This document shows, one piece after another, positions 8,731-17,193 of a DNA stretch of 64,000 bases. The position numbers were made by a program, and so were the translations under genes. This DNA is from JBBRVW01 sp038246545 (lineage in GTDB: Bacteria > Actinomycetota > Actinomycetes > JACCUZ01): contig JBBRVW010000013.1 of the NCBI GenBank assembly GCA_038246545.1, positions 28,545 to 92,544 on the forward strand, given 5' to 3'. The notes under the pieces are model-generated. The model ran no database searches. It had not been told where the DNA came from and was given only the letters and a program-made list of their open reading frames with translations. The number at the start of each line of letters is the position of its first letter. Within the stretch, counting starts at the first letter, position 1.

Positions 8731-10266
8731 TTGGTTGAGGCGGTGGCGGGGACCGGCAACGAGGCGACCGAGGACCAGGCGACGCCGGAGCAGGTCGCTG
8801 AGTTCGGCCGCGCCTTCCGCGGGTTCCTCGACTGGGTCCACTCCGAGGCGGCCGCCGACCGCGCCAACCCCGTCGTCACCGTGGTGCGCGAGCACCTGGG
8901 CGAGGGCGTCTCGCGGTCGGTCCTGACCAACGAGCTCCCGCTCTTCGAGCACGTCAACCTGCAGACCGCGCTCGACCACTGGACCTCGTCGGACGGACGT
9001 CGGGTGACGGTCCACGGTGTCGCGGTGCCGCCGCACTTCCAGGCGCCCGGGCTGCAGCACCTGGTGCACGGCGACGCGATGGGGCCGGTTCACCTCGCCG
9101 CGCCGGACCTCGTCGACCTCCCGTCCGGTCCCGACCGCACGACGGCCTGCCTGCGGCGCGCGCTGCTCCTCGTCGAGGACGACCGCGGCCGGTACGTCGT
9201 GATGGTGCGCGGCCCCGAGCGGCACGAGGAGCCGGTCCTCGCCGTCGAGGTGGCGGGTCTGCCGACCGGGGCGGCGCAGGAGGTGCTGCGGGAGCTGGCG
9301 GAACTCCGGCTGCAGCTCAACGTCTACCGCGGCCAGGTCGTCGAGCTCGTCCCCGGGACGGGTGGCTTCGCCGTCCGGTTCCCGGTGCTCACGCCCACAC
9401 CGCGGGCCGACGTGGTGCTGCCCGCCGAGACCCTGCGTCGGGTCGAGCGCCACACCCTCGACGTCGTCGCGCACCGCGACGGACTCCGGCAGGCCGGCCA
9501 GCACCTGAAGCGGGGGCTGCTCCTCTACGGGCCACCCGGGACCGGCAAGACGCACACCACCCGTTACGTCGTGCAGCAGCTGCGCGGGGCCACGGTCCTC
9601 ATGCTCTCCGGCCAGTCCCTGCACGCGATCGGTCCGATCACCCAGCTCGCCCGCGACCTCCAGCCCTCGGTGCTGGTCCTGGAGGACGTCGACCTGGTCG
9701 CGGAGGATCGCGGCTACGGGCCGGGAGCGAGCCCCGTGCTCTTCACGCTCCTCGACGCGATGGACGGAGCGGCTGCCGACGCCGACATCCTGTTCCTGCT
9801 CACCACCAACCGCGCCGACCTGCTCGAGCCCGCGCTGGCCGCGCGCCCGGGCCGGGTCGACGTCGCGGTCGAGATCCCGCTCCCCGACGAGGACGGCCGG
9901 CGTCGCCTCCTCGAGGTCTACACCCGCGGCTTCGACGTCGACCTCGACGACGGGCAGCTGGCGCTGGTCGTCGCGAGGACTGAGGGGGTCACCGCCTCGT
10001 TCGTCAAGGAGCTCGTGCGACGGGCGGTGCTCGAGTCGCTGACGAGCGGACGGCCGCCGACGGCCCCGCTGACCTGGGACGTCATGACTGCGGCGCTCGA
10101 CGACCTGCTCGACGCCGGCCAGGCCGTCACGCGGGCGCTGCTCGGCGCTGGCGGGGACGCCGGGACCGGCCGCGCCGCCGGCGGTCACGGCGGCGCCGCG
10201 TGGCTCGGCGTCCCGGCACCCGGCACGGCGTACGGCAGCTCGATGACGGTGTGGCCCGACACGTAA
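8731..10266 (+). CDS. AAA-family ATPase with unassigned N-terminal half
   Basis: A protein of about 511 residues if the TTG at 8731 is used; the in-frame GTG at 8743 is an equally possible start. The C-terminal half is a single classical AAA module: Walker A LLYGPPGTGKTHTTR near residue 268, Walker B VLVLEDVDLVAED, sensor-1 LLTTNRADLL and the arginine-finger region ARPGRVDVAVEIPLPD. This resembles the FtsH/CDC48 clade, but no protease motif HEXXH and no transmembrane helix are present. The N-terminal ~250 residues match nothing I recognise and may bind substrate. The last ~50 residues are Gly/Ala-rich. Substrate and partners are unknown. Confidence 0.8.
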   Translation: MVEAVAGTGNEATEDQATPEQVAEFGRAFRGFLDWVHSEAAADRANPVVTVVREHLGEGVSRSVLTNELPLFEHVNLQTALDHWTSSDGRRVTVHGVAVPPHFQAPGLQHLVHGDAMGPVHLAAPDLVDLPSGPDRTTACLRRALLLVEDDRGRYVVMVRGPERHEEPVLAVEVAGLPTGAAQEVLRELAELRLQLNVYRGQVVELVPGTGGFAVRFPVLTPTPRADVVLPAETLRRVERHTLDVVAHRDGLRQAGQHLKRGLLLYGPPGTGKTHTTRYVVQQLRGATVLMLSGQSLHAIGPITQLARDLQPSVLVLEDVDLVAEDRGYGPGASPVLFTLLDAMDGAAADADILFLLTTNRADLLEPALAARPGRVDVAVEIPLPDEDGRRRLLEVYTRGFDVDLDDGQLALVVARTEGVTASFVKELVRRAVLESLTSGRPPTAPLTWDVMTAALDDLLDAGQAVTRALLGAGGDAGTGRAAGGHGGAAWLGVPAPGTAYGSSMTVWPDT

Positions 10267-10338
10267 CCGGCGCGGCTTCCCGGGGTGGGCGGTCAACTGG
10301 TTAGACACCTGTCCGACCCGTCCGGTTGGGTGGGGTGC

Positions 10339-10725
10339 ATGACGATCCGCTGGCAGTGCATCTGCGTCGACGCGACCGACCCCGCGCCCGTGGCGGCGTT
10401 CTGGGAGCAGGCGCTGGGCTGGCGGCGTACCCACGACACCCCCGACGAGATCGTGCTCGAGCCCCCGGCCGGCAGCCCGGAGGACGGCATCGCGCCGGAC
10501 ATCCTGGTCGGGCGGGTGCCCGAGGAGAAGACCGTCAAGAACCGGCTGCACCTCGACCTGCGACCCGACGACCAGGCGGCCGAGGTGGCCAGGCTGGAGG
10601 GGCTCGGCGCGACCCGGGTGTCGGTCGGCCAGTCCGAGGACGTCACCTGGGTGGTGCTGGCCGACCCGGGCGGCAACGAGTTCTGTGTCCTGCGTGCGCT
10701 GACTCCCGAGGAGCTCGCCGGATGA
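10339..10725 (+). CDS. VOC-family (glyoxalase-like) protein
   Basis: A 128-residue protein with one vicinal-oxygen-chelate unit pair, starting IRWQCICVDATDPAPVAAFW and ending with the typical VVLADPGGNEFCVL strand. It could be a small-molecule binding or resistance protein; the substrate is not evident. The ATG is chosen because the family begins a few residues before the first beta strand. The stop overlaps the ATG of the ABC ATPase (ATGA), so it may serve the same exported compound. Confidence 0.85.
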   Translation: MTIRWQCICVDATDPAPVAAFWEQALGWRRTHDTPDEIVLEPPAGSPEDGIAPDILVGRVPEEKTVKNRLHLDLRPDDQAAEVARLEGLGATRVSVGQSEDVTWVVLADPGGNEFCVLRALTPEELAG

Positions 10726-11690
10726 CGGTCATCGAGGCGAGCGGCCTGGGCCGCACGTACCGGACCCGACTGAGCCCGTGGCGGCGGGCGACCAAGGAGG
10801 TCGAGGCGGTCCGCGGCGTCGACTTCGCGGTCGAGCGCGGCGAGCTGTTCGGCCTGTTGGGCCCGAACGGCGCCGGCAAGACGACGACGATCAAGATGCT
10901 GATCACGCTGCTGCTGCCGACGTCGGGCACCGCGCGGGTGCTCGGGCACGACGTCGTCGAGTCGCCGCGCGAGGTGCGCCGCCGGGTCGGTTACGTCTTC
11001 GGCGGCGACCGCGGGCTCTACGAGCGGCTGTCCGGCCTGGACAACCTGCGCTACTTCGCCGAGCTGTACGGCGTCCCCGCCCGTGAGCAGAAGGCCCGGA
11101 TCGCCGAGCTGCTGGAGCTGGCCGGGCTCACCGGCCGGGAGAAGGAGCGGGTCGAGGGCTACTCCCGCGGGATGCGCCAGCGGCTGCACATCGCTCGCGG
11201 CCTGCTGCACCGGCCCGAGGTGCTGTTCCTCGACGAGCCGTCGATCGGCATCGACCCGGTGGGCGCCCGCGAGCTGCGGGCGACGGTGGCCGATCTCCGA
11301 ACGGCCGGCACCACGATCCTGCTCACGACCCACTACATGTTCGAGGCCGACCAGCTGTGCGACCGGATCGCCGTGATCGCCGACGGCCGGATCGTCGCCG
11401 AGGGGACGCCCGCCGATCTCAAGGCCCGGGTGGGCGAGGGGTCGGTGGTCGAGGTCGAGCTGTTCGGGGCACCGGACGGTGTGCTCGGGCGGGCCCAGGG
11501 TCTGGCCGGTGTGCGGTCAGCGGTGCTGGAGGAGCGCGGCCAGGTCCAGGTCCTGGTGGTGCGGGCCCAACCCGGTGCCGAGGTGACCCAGCTGGTGCTC
11601 GGCTGTCTCGACGGGATCGCGCTGGGCCGGGTCGCGACCCGCCAGCCCACCCTGGAGGACGCCTACGTCGAGCTGGTCGAGTCGGCATGA
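10722..11690 (+). CDS. ABC-2 transporter ATP-binding protein
   Basis: A 322-residue cytoplasmic ATPase of a two-permease exporter. It shows Walker A LLGPNGAGKTTT near residue 45, a signature YSRGMRQRL in place of the usual LSGGQ, Walker B EVLFLDEPSIGID and the switch histidine in TTHYMFEADQ. A ~90-residue C-terminal extension is typical of DrrA/NatA-like exporters. Four overlapping genes (VOC–ATPase–permease–permease) form one translationally coupled operon; substrate unknown. Confidence 0.92.
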   Translation: MTVIEASGLGRTYRTRLSPWRRATKEVEAVRGVDFAVERGELFGLLGPNGAGKTTTIKMLITLLLPTSGTARVLGHDVVESPREVRRRVGYVFGGDRGLYERLSGLDNLRYFAELYGVPAREQKARIAELLELAGLTGREKERVEGYSRGMRQRLHIARGLLHRPEVLFLDEPSIGIDPVGARELRATVADLRTAGTTILLTTHYMFEADQLCDRIAVIADGRIVAEGTPADLKARVGEGSVVEVELFGAPDGVLGRAQGLAGVRSAVLEERGQVQVLVVRAQPGAEVTQLVLGCLDGIALGRVATRQPTLEDAYVELVESA

Positions 11691-12475
11691 TCTCCGCACC
11701 GGCGACCCACGTGCTGCGCGTGCTCGCCAAGGGATGGTTCTTCCACCTCAAGATGCTGTCCCGGTCCGCCTTCAACGGGATCCTGCAGATCCTCTGGCCG
11801 CTGTTCTTCGCCACCATCGCGTTCCTCATGTACGGCCTCGGCAGCGACGACCGCACGCTGCTCTACGCGTCGATCGGCGCCAGCGTGATGGGGGTGTGGT
11901 CGGCGGTGAGCACGTCAGGCAGCGGTGCGGTGCAGCGCGAGCGCTGGCAGGGCACCCTCGAGCTGCTGGTGGCCGCTCCGGTGCCGCTGGCAAGCGTGCT
12001 GCTGCCGATCACCACCGCCATGGCCACGGTCGGCCTCTACGCCATGGCCGCCACCTTGGTCTGGGGGCGGCTCCTGTTCGGCATCGACGTCACCATCGAG
12101 CACCCGTGGCTGTTCGCCGTGTCGGTCCCGGTGACCGTGCTCGCGATCGGCATGCTCGGCTTCCTGCTCAGCGTCACGGTCGTCCGCTACCGGAGCGGAT
12201 GGGCGCTGGGCAACGCGTTCGAGCTGCCGGTCTGGCTGGTGTCCGGGTTCCTGGTGCCGATCAGCATCCTGCCCGACTGGGTGCGCCCCATCTCCTGGCT
12301 GCTCGCCCCCACCTGGGGAGTCCGCGCGATCCGGGAGTCGGCCCTGGGCGGGCAGCCGCTGCCGGACCTGTTGCTGTGCCTGCTGCTCGGCACCACCTAC
12401 CTGGCCATCGGTGTGCTCGCCGCGGGCGGCATCCTGCGGTCGGCCCGTCGCAACGCAACCCTGTCGCTGTCATGA
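11687..12475 (+). CDS. ABC-2 transporter permease, first of pair
   Basis: A 262-residue integral membrane protein with about six hydrophobic segments and the ABC-2 pattern (AFNGILQILWPLFFATIAFL near the N terminus, WRRP-type region replaced by FELPVWLVSGFLVPISILPD). It overlaps the ATPase stop by four bases and the next permease start by four bases, so both half-transporters should be made in equal amounts. Confidence 0.88.
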   Translation: MISAPATHVLRVLAKGWFFHLKMLSRSAFNGILQILWPLFFATIAFLMYGLGSDDRTLLYASIGASVMGVWSAVSTSGSGAVQRERWQGTLELLVAAPVPLASVLLPITTAMATVGLYAMAATLVWGRLLFGIDVTIEHPWLFAVSVPVTVLAIGMLGFLLSVTVVRYRSGWALGNAFELPVWLVSGFLVPISILPDWVRPISWLLAPTWGVRAIRESALGGQPLPDLLLCLLLGTTYLAIGVLAAGGILRSARRNATLSLS

Positions 12476-13269
12476 GCTCCGTCGTCAACGCGGCGCGGAT
12501 CTTCGTCCTCGGCGGGATCATGAGCTACCGGGCGCTGTTCCACTGGCTCTCGCCGTGGATCCTGATCCCGTCGTTCCTGGTCGGACCGATCGCACAGATC
12601 CTGCTGTTCGCCTACCTCGGCCGCAACGCCGGCGTCGGGTCCGACGAGTTCTTCGTGATCGGCAACTCGCTGCAGTACGCGGCCATCCCGTGCCTGTTCG
12701 CGATGGGCAACACGATCGGCGACGAGCGGCAGGAGAAGACCCTCGGGATCATCTTGTCGACCCCGGCACCGCGAGTGCCGCTGTTCCTCGGCCGGGCGCT
12801 GCCCGTGATCGTCAACGGCTTCCTGGTCGCCGTGTTCGCACTCGTCGTCGGCGGCGCCATCTTCTCCATCGACGTCCCGCCGTCGGCGTACCTGCCGATC
12901 GCGCTGGTCGCGCTCGTCGCGTCCTTCGCCTGCACCGGGCTCGGCCTGGTCACCGCCGCCCTCGCCCTGCGGGTCCGCGAGACGGCGGTGCTCGCCAACG
13001 TCATCTTCGGCTTCCTGCTCATCTTCTGCGGCGTCAACATCCCGCTGGACGCGCTGCCCGGCTGGATGTCCTCGGTCGCCCCCTGGCTGCCCCTCACCCA
13101 CGGCATCGACGCCGCCAGGCAGCTGGCCGACGGGGCCACCCTCGGCTCGGTCGGCGGGGACCTGGCGCGTGAGGCCGCGATCGGGGCGGTCTACGTCCTT
13201 GTCGGCATGGCGATGCTGTCGTACTTCGAGTGGGAGAGCCGGCGCCGGGCGACGCTCGAGGTCTTCTGA
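12472..13269 (+). CDS. ABC-2 transporter permease, second of pair
   Basis: A 265-residue integral membrane protein. Hydrophobic segments are spread over the whole length, with an ABC-2 type core ILSTPAPRVPLFLGRALPVI and the late IFCGVNIPLDALPGW loop. It is the last gene of the VOC–ATPase–permease–permease unit, and its ATG overlaps the preceding stop. It probably heterodimerises with the 11687 product. Confidence 0.88.
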   Translation: MSSVVNAARIFVLGGIMSYRALFHWLSPWILIPSFLVGPIAQILLFAYLGRNAGVGSDEFFVIGNSLQYAAIPCLFAMGNTIGDERQEKTLGIILSTPAPRVPLFLGRALPVIVNGFLVAVFALVVGGAIFSIDVPPSAYLPIALVALVASFACTGLGLVTAALALRVRETAVLANVIFGFLLIFCGVNIPLDALPGWMSSVAPWLPLTHGIDAARQLADGATLGSVGGDLAREAAIGAVYVLVGMAMLSYFEWESRRRATLEVF

Positions 13270-13364
13270 CGTGACCGCGGCCCGTCCGTGAGACGCGCGC
13301 AGACGCGGGATCGCTGGTCGGGCAGGATGGCCCGGACCACGACCTAGCACCGGAGGTGGCGACC

Positions 13365-13760
13365 GTGACGGTCCTGCTGGCCTACATCCGCACACCCGAG
13401 GGCGACGCCGCGCTCGCCGCTGCCGTCGTGGAGGCCGCCCGCCGATCGACAGGGGTCGTCCTGGTGAACGTCACCCGCCCGGCCGGCGAGGTCGACTCGC
13501 CGTTCTCCGCCGAGCAGAGCCTCGACGCGGCGGCCGCGCGCTTCACCGAGGCCGGGGTGCCGGTCGAGCTGCGCCAGCTCGCCGGCGGCACGGACACCGC
13601 GGATGCCGTGGTGGCGGTGGCCGCCGAGGTCGCGCCCGAGCTGGTGGTGATCGGCCTGCGGCGGCGAACCGCGGTCGGCAAGCTCATCGTCGGCAGCACT
13701 TCGCAGCGGATCCTGCTCGGGGTGGACTGCCCGGTCCTCGCCGTGAAGGCGCCGAGCTGA
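13365..13760 (+). CDS. Universal stress protein (UspA family)
   Basis: A 131-residue single-domain USP. It shows the N-terminal strand VTVLLAYIRTPEGDAAL and the C-terminal ATP-binding signature GLRRRTAVGKLIVGSTSQRI followed by VDCPVLAVK, close to the canonical G-2x-G-9x-G(S/T) motif. The GTG at 13365 is preferred over the earlier in-frame GTG at 13356 because CGGAGG then lies at normal distance. The stop overlaps the remnant GNAT gene. Confidence 0.88.
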   Translation: MTVLLAYIRTPEGDAALAAAVVEAARRSTGVVLVNVTRPAGEVDSPFSAEQSLDAAAARFTEAGVPVELRQLAGGTDTADAVVAVAAEVAPELVVIGLRRRTAVGKLIVGSTSQRILLGVDCPVLAVKAPS

Positions 13761-14020
13761 GCCGCGAGGCACTCGTCCGGCCGGCCGTCGACGACGACCT
13801 GCCGTAGCTTGGGGAGATCTACCACCACTTCGTGCGGCACCCGGTCGCCAGCTTCGAGGTCGAGCCAGGAACGGTCGAGGCCCGACGGGGGTGGTTCGCC
13901 CACTACGCGACGACCGGCCCGCACAGCCTCCTGGCCGCCGAGGTCGACGGGGCGGTACTCGGTTTTGCCACGAGCAGCCGGTTCCGGGAGCTTCTCGCTC
14001 ACCAATCCGCGTACGCGCAC
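13757..14020 (+). pseudogene. GNAT acetyltransferase remnant (phosphinothricin-acetyltransferase-like)
   Basis: The frame beginning at CTG 13757 reads LVRPAVDDDLP, then TAG at 13805–13807, then LGEIYHHFVRHPVASFEVEP and WFAHYATTGPHSLLAAEVDG, a recognisable N-terminal half of a PAT/Bar-like GNAT protein. The normal ATG is missing: CTGA stands where ATGA would overlap the USP stop. Homology fades after FATSSRFRE, so the acetyl-CoA-binding half is lost. Start, body and end are all damaged, so the gene is dead. Confidence 0.7.
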
Positions 14021-14118
14021 CTCGCCCCGCTCGGGGGCGGGACCAGGACCGTCTCCAGCGAGACCGAAACGCCCTTCTTCCGGGCGATGACTCGCTGCAC
14101 GCGCTCGGTCTGCGTCAT
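13999..14118 (-). CDS. 39-residue open frame behind an orphan promoter, possible gene fragment
   Basis: The frame MTQTERVQRVIARKKGVSVS… runs to a stop inside the GNAT remnant. Its ATG has a -10-like box TATCGT seven bases upstream on the minus strand, the local leaderless pattern. The peptide is not recognised. It looks like the 5' end of a gene whose rest was lost at a junction near 14000, or a small real peptide. Confidence 0.25.
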   Translation of the reverse strand: MTQTERVQRVIARKKGVSVSLETVLVPPPSGARCAYADW

Positions 14119-14125
14119 GCGACAG

Positions 14126-14131
14126 ACGATA
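14126..14131 (-). promoter_or_regulatory. Putative -10 box TATCGT
   Basis: Read on the minus strand it ends seven bases before the ATG at 14118, as for other leaderless genes here. It may now drive only a fragment. Confidence 0.3.
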
Positions 14132-14219
14132 GGGGTCAAGGCTGCGGCCCGCACGACTTGTTCGGACTGCAGAACACGACAGTCATGGCAAAGCCACATA
14201 CCAGGGCGACCAGCAGCGC

Positions 14220-14225
14220 TATGTT
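14220..14225 (+). promoter_or_regulatory. Putative -10 box TATGTT of the secreted calcium-loop protein
   Basis: TATGTT ends six bases before the ATG at 14232; no Shine–Dalgarno sequence is present. Confidence 0.45.
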
Positions 14226-14231
14226 GCCCGG

Positions 14232-15662
14232 ATGCTGCGCCGAGGCCACCACAAGTCGCTCACAGTCTTCGTCACGGCCGTGGGGGTGCTTGCGATCGGT
14301 CCCGCTCTACAGGCGTCCGCTAGCACCACAACCAGCAGCCGTGCAGCGGTCACGACGCTGGGCGAATGGAACGGGGTGGTCTCCTTCAGCACGCACCAGC
14401 GCGAGACCATCAGCGGCACCGAGACCAAGGCTGCCGACATCCGGGTCTACGCGCTGCACGGCGGGACTTCGGCGAACATGACCGGCTCGGCGCATCTGCG
14501 CTACGACTGGAGCGAAGCCACCTGCGGCGCGCAGTCGACGTCCTGGCAGTGGAGCGTCGCCGGCGCCTCGGCCGACGCCGATGTCGAGGTCAGCAACGGC
14601 GGCGTATGGCTCTCGTTTAAGAACACCGTGGCCCACTACACGTTCGCCGCGAGCGGCCTGGTCCCCGGCCCGCCGGGCGACGGCAACGTGCCCTGCACCG
14701 CGACACGCGTAGCGCAGGACGACGAGGACAACGGCGCCGGAACCGCCTCCGTCGGCTGGACGGCCGCCGGGCATCGCACCTATCTCCTGCGCACGTCGGG
14801 CAGCCACACGATCAAGAGCGGGGCCGCAAACCCGAACGTGTCACCCGGCAGCCTGGCGAGCTCCGGGGCTAGCACCGTCGTGACGTGGAACCTGTTGCGT
14901 ACGGGGCTGGACCGTGACCACGACGGGCTCGCGGACGCCGGCGACCCCAACCCGCTGAAGGCCGACACCGACGGCGACGGCTATTCCGACGGCTTCGAGG
15001 TCGACCGCGGCACGAACCCACGCCGTGCCAGTTCTCACCCGAGCGGCCCGATGTGGAAGGGCGCCCCCGACAACGACGGCGACGGGTGGTCCGACGCCAC
15101 CGAGATCATGCACGCCACCGACCCGACGCTCGCTTCGAGCCACCCGACGACACACTCTGACACCGGGAACAGGACGCCGGGGACAACCAAGCCCGTTCGC
15201 CCGCCCAAGCCGAGCGGGCCGTGGTATTCCAGCTCGCCCGTGTCCGCCACCTGCGTGACGGCCGGGGCCCTGGACGAGAACACCGGCAGCCAGCTCGTGC
15301 AGGCGAAAGTCCGCGTGACTCTGCGCGTACGCAACTCCAGCCAGATCAGCGGGCTCGGCCGCCACTACGCCTCGCACATGCGCACCTCGGCACGGCTCGA
15401 GCTGCCGGTCGGCACCAACATGGACCGGGCCTGGGCGACGCAGAGCTATCCCCCCGCGGGCGAGCTGTCCGAGTCGGCGTCCTACGCGAGGGAATTCACC
15501 GTCTTCACCGGGGTCATCAACCGCACGGCGACCACCGATGGCGGCCAGCCCTACCGGCTGCACCTGAAGCTGATCTGGGACCGCAAGGTTCCCTATACCG
15601 ACGTGGTTCAGGACTGGCTGATGCCGTTCAACGTAAACTCCGGAGCATGCGCGCTGCACTGA
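14232..15662 (+). CDS. Secreted protein with thrombospondin-type-3-like calcium-binding repeats
   Basis: A 476-residue exported protein. Residues 1–31 form a signal peptide (basic MLRRGHHKS, hydrophobic core, cleavage after ASA). The middle holds three Asp-rich loops: DRDHDGLADAGDPNP, DTDGDGYSDGFEVDRGTNP and DNDGDGWSDATEIMHATDP (residues ~232–300), typical TSP3/EF-hand-like calcium sites. A Pro/Thr linker and a C-terminal domain of ~150 residues with two cysteines follow. Neither flanking domain is recognised. Codon choice is less strictly GC-biased than in neighbouring genes, and it is flanked by remnants and a transposase, so horizontal gain is likely. It could be a surface or matrix protein. 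Confidence 0.75.
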   Translation: MLRRGHHKSLTVFVTAVGVLAIGPALQASASTTTSSRAAVTTLGEWNGVVSFSTHQRETISGTETKAADIRVYALHGGTSANMTGSAHLRYDWSEATCGAQSTSWQWSVAGASADADVEVSNGGVWLSFKNTVAHYTFAASGLVPGPPGDGNVPCTATRVAQDDEDNGAGTASVGWTAAGHRTYLLRTSGSHTIKSGAANPNVSPGSLASSGASTVVTWNLLRTGLDRDHDGLADAGDPNPLKADTDGDGYSDGFEVDRGTNPRRASSHPSGPMWKGAPDNDGDGWSDATEIMHATDPTLASSHPTTHSDTGNRTPGTTKPVRPPKPSGPWYSSSPVSATCVTAGALDENTGSQLVQAKVRVTLRVRNSSQISGLGRHYASHMRTSARLELPVGTNMDRAWATQSYPPAGELSESASYAREFTVFTGVINRTATTDGGQPYRLHLKLIWDRKVPYTDVVQDWLMPFNVNSGACALH

Positions 15663-15687
15663 GCTGACGGGCGAAGGCTGCGGCCCA

Positions 15688-15704
15688 AAGCCGGACGCCG
15701 GCTT
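15688..15704. terminator. Short perfect hairpin after the secreted protein gene
   Basis: AAGCCGG-ACG-CCGGCTT, a seven-base perfect stem, lies 26 bases after the stop. Likely a terminator. Confidence 0.45.
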
Positions 15705-15801
15705 CGGACGCTGCTACTAGCAAATCCATGAGCGGACACAGCCTCAGTGGGGCGTGTGTGGATCCGGTTGATGTGCGACACCTCGACGCCATTTTCGGAC
15801 C

Positions 15802-16554
15802 TCACCGGGCCGCTGCTGCCCGCTCCTTTCGGACCTCTCTTCGCTCGGTCCGGGCCACCGTTTTGATCAGCTGGCTGCCGGCCCAGATGTGCAGCAGCTC
15901 GCCGTTGAGGTGCACGTCGACGACGGTGCCGGCGCGGTGCTTCCCGACCGAGAGCTGCTGGTAGGTCACGCAGATGACGCCGTTGCCGCCGACTCGGCGG
16001 CTGACCCAGTCGACGCCGGTCCGGGACTGCAGGGCGCCAGCGTCCAGTAGGCGGCCCGGCAGATCACCGGTACCGGTGAACCGCTGCACCGGTGTGGCCA
16101 TCCCGATGCCCTGATGCGGACGGCGCGGGTTGTAGTCATCGACCCACCCGTCGAGATCGCGCTGCGCGCCGACCAGCGAGTCGAATGACCGGCCGGCGAG
16201 GAACTCGGCGCGCAGCATCCGATGGAACCGCTCGATCTTCCCCGTCGTCGTCGGTGAGTACGGCGCGGTCAGCCGGTGGTTGATCCCGTTCTCCCGGCAG
16301 ATCCGGTCGAACAGCACCTCCCGCTCACCGGCGCCGAATCGGCCGGTGAACACCCGCCCGTTGTCGGTGACCACCTCACCGGGCATGCCGTGCCGGCGCA
16401 TCGCGTCGGCGAACGCCGCGCACACCGCCCGCGCCGTCGGCCGGCGCAGCAACATCGCGCTGACACAGAACCGGGAGTGATCATCCACCCCGGTCAGCTC
16501 CTTCCGCTCGGTGCCGTCAGAAAGGCGAACGAAGTGGCTCGCTGGGTGCGTCAC
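15802..16554 (-). mobile_element. IS481-family transposase, 5'-truncated
   Basis: The frame of 250 residues holds the DDE/RNase H-like core of an IS481 transposase: LSDGTERKELTGVDDHSRF (first Asp), VVTDNGRVFTG (second Asp) and the third acidic residue in TGKIERFHRMLRAEF, then YNPRRPHQGIGMATP and a C-terminal beta domain. Homologues carry an N-terminal helix-turn-helix part of 100 or more residues before this point; here it is missing and the first residues MTHPASHFV do not belong to the family. I found no matching inverted repeat on the truncated side. The remnant is probably immobile. Confidence 0.8.
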
Positions 16555-16809
16555 TCCAGCTGCGAGTGAGCCTGCCGGCAGCGACCGATCAGGGCAGACC
16601 TGGTCTAGGCGAACACCCGCTCTCGCCGCCCATGGAGTGATGAGCCAGCCTCCGTGCCGGCAACGCCGTGCTCTGCAGGCCCTGGAAGCGGCTCGACCAG
16701 CGGTGCAGGCCGTCCGCTGCCAGCCCGGACTCGACCGCGACCGGCTGGCGGTTCGCGAGAAGGTGCATCCGTAGGTGCGGCGACAGCACGACGTCGCCGT
16801 GACGCAGCG

Positions 16810-17193
16810 TCAGTCGGCCATCGACAGGGCGAAGGTGTTGCCCTCACTGTCCTTGAACCAGGCTGCCTTCTGCCCGTCGGGCGTGGTGATGACACCGTCG
16901 ACGGTGGCCCCCAGCTCGCCGAATTCGAGGTGCTCGAATGCCACGCCTGTGGACCGCAGAAAGGCGACGACCTCGTCGAAGTTCTCCAGACTGAATCCGG
17001 CTGCCGTTGCCCGGTTGGTCCCGGCATGCTCAGACTCATAGACGAGGAACTCGACCCCTCCCGCTTCGTACCGGAGGTCGCCGAAGGGGCTGGTCGAGAC
17101 GGGCTCGAGCCCGAGCTTCTCGGAGTATCAACGTCGAGCTCGTTCGATGTCGGATGCGGGCAGCACGGCCTGTATCGGAATGTTCGCAATCAC
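16810..17193 (-). pseudogene. VOC-family gene with in-frame TGA
   Basis: The minus-strand frame from GTG 17193 reads IANIPIQAVLPASDIERARR, then TGA at 17130–17128, then YSEKLGLEPVSTSPFGDLRY and on to DSEGNTFALSMAD, all in the same frame. The family normally has an aromatic residue at the stop position (…RARxFY or WY), so a TGG to TGA change explains it. GAGGAGG lies eight bases before the GTG. The rest, 127 codons, is a full VOC protein, so decay is recent, or the stop is a sequencing error. Confidence 0.75.
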
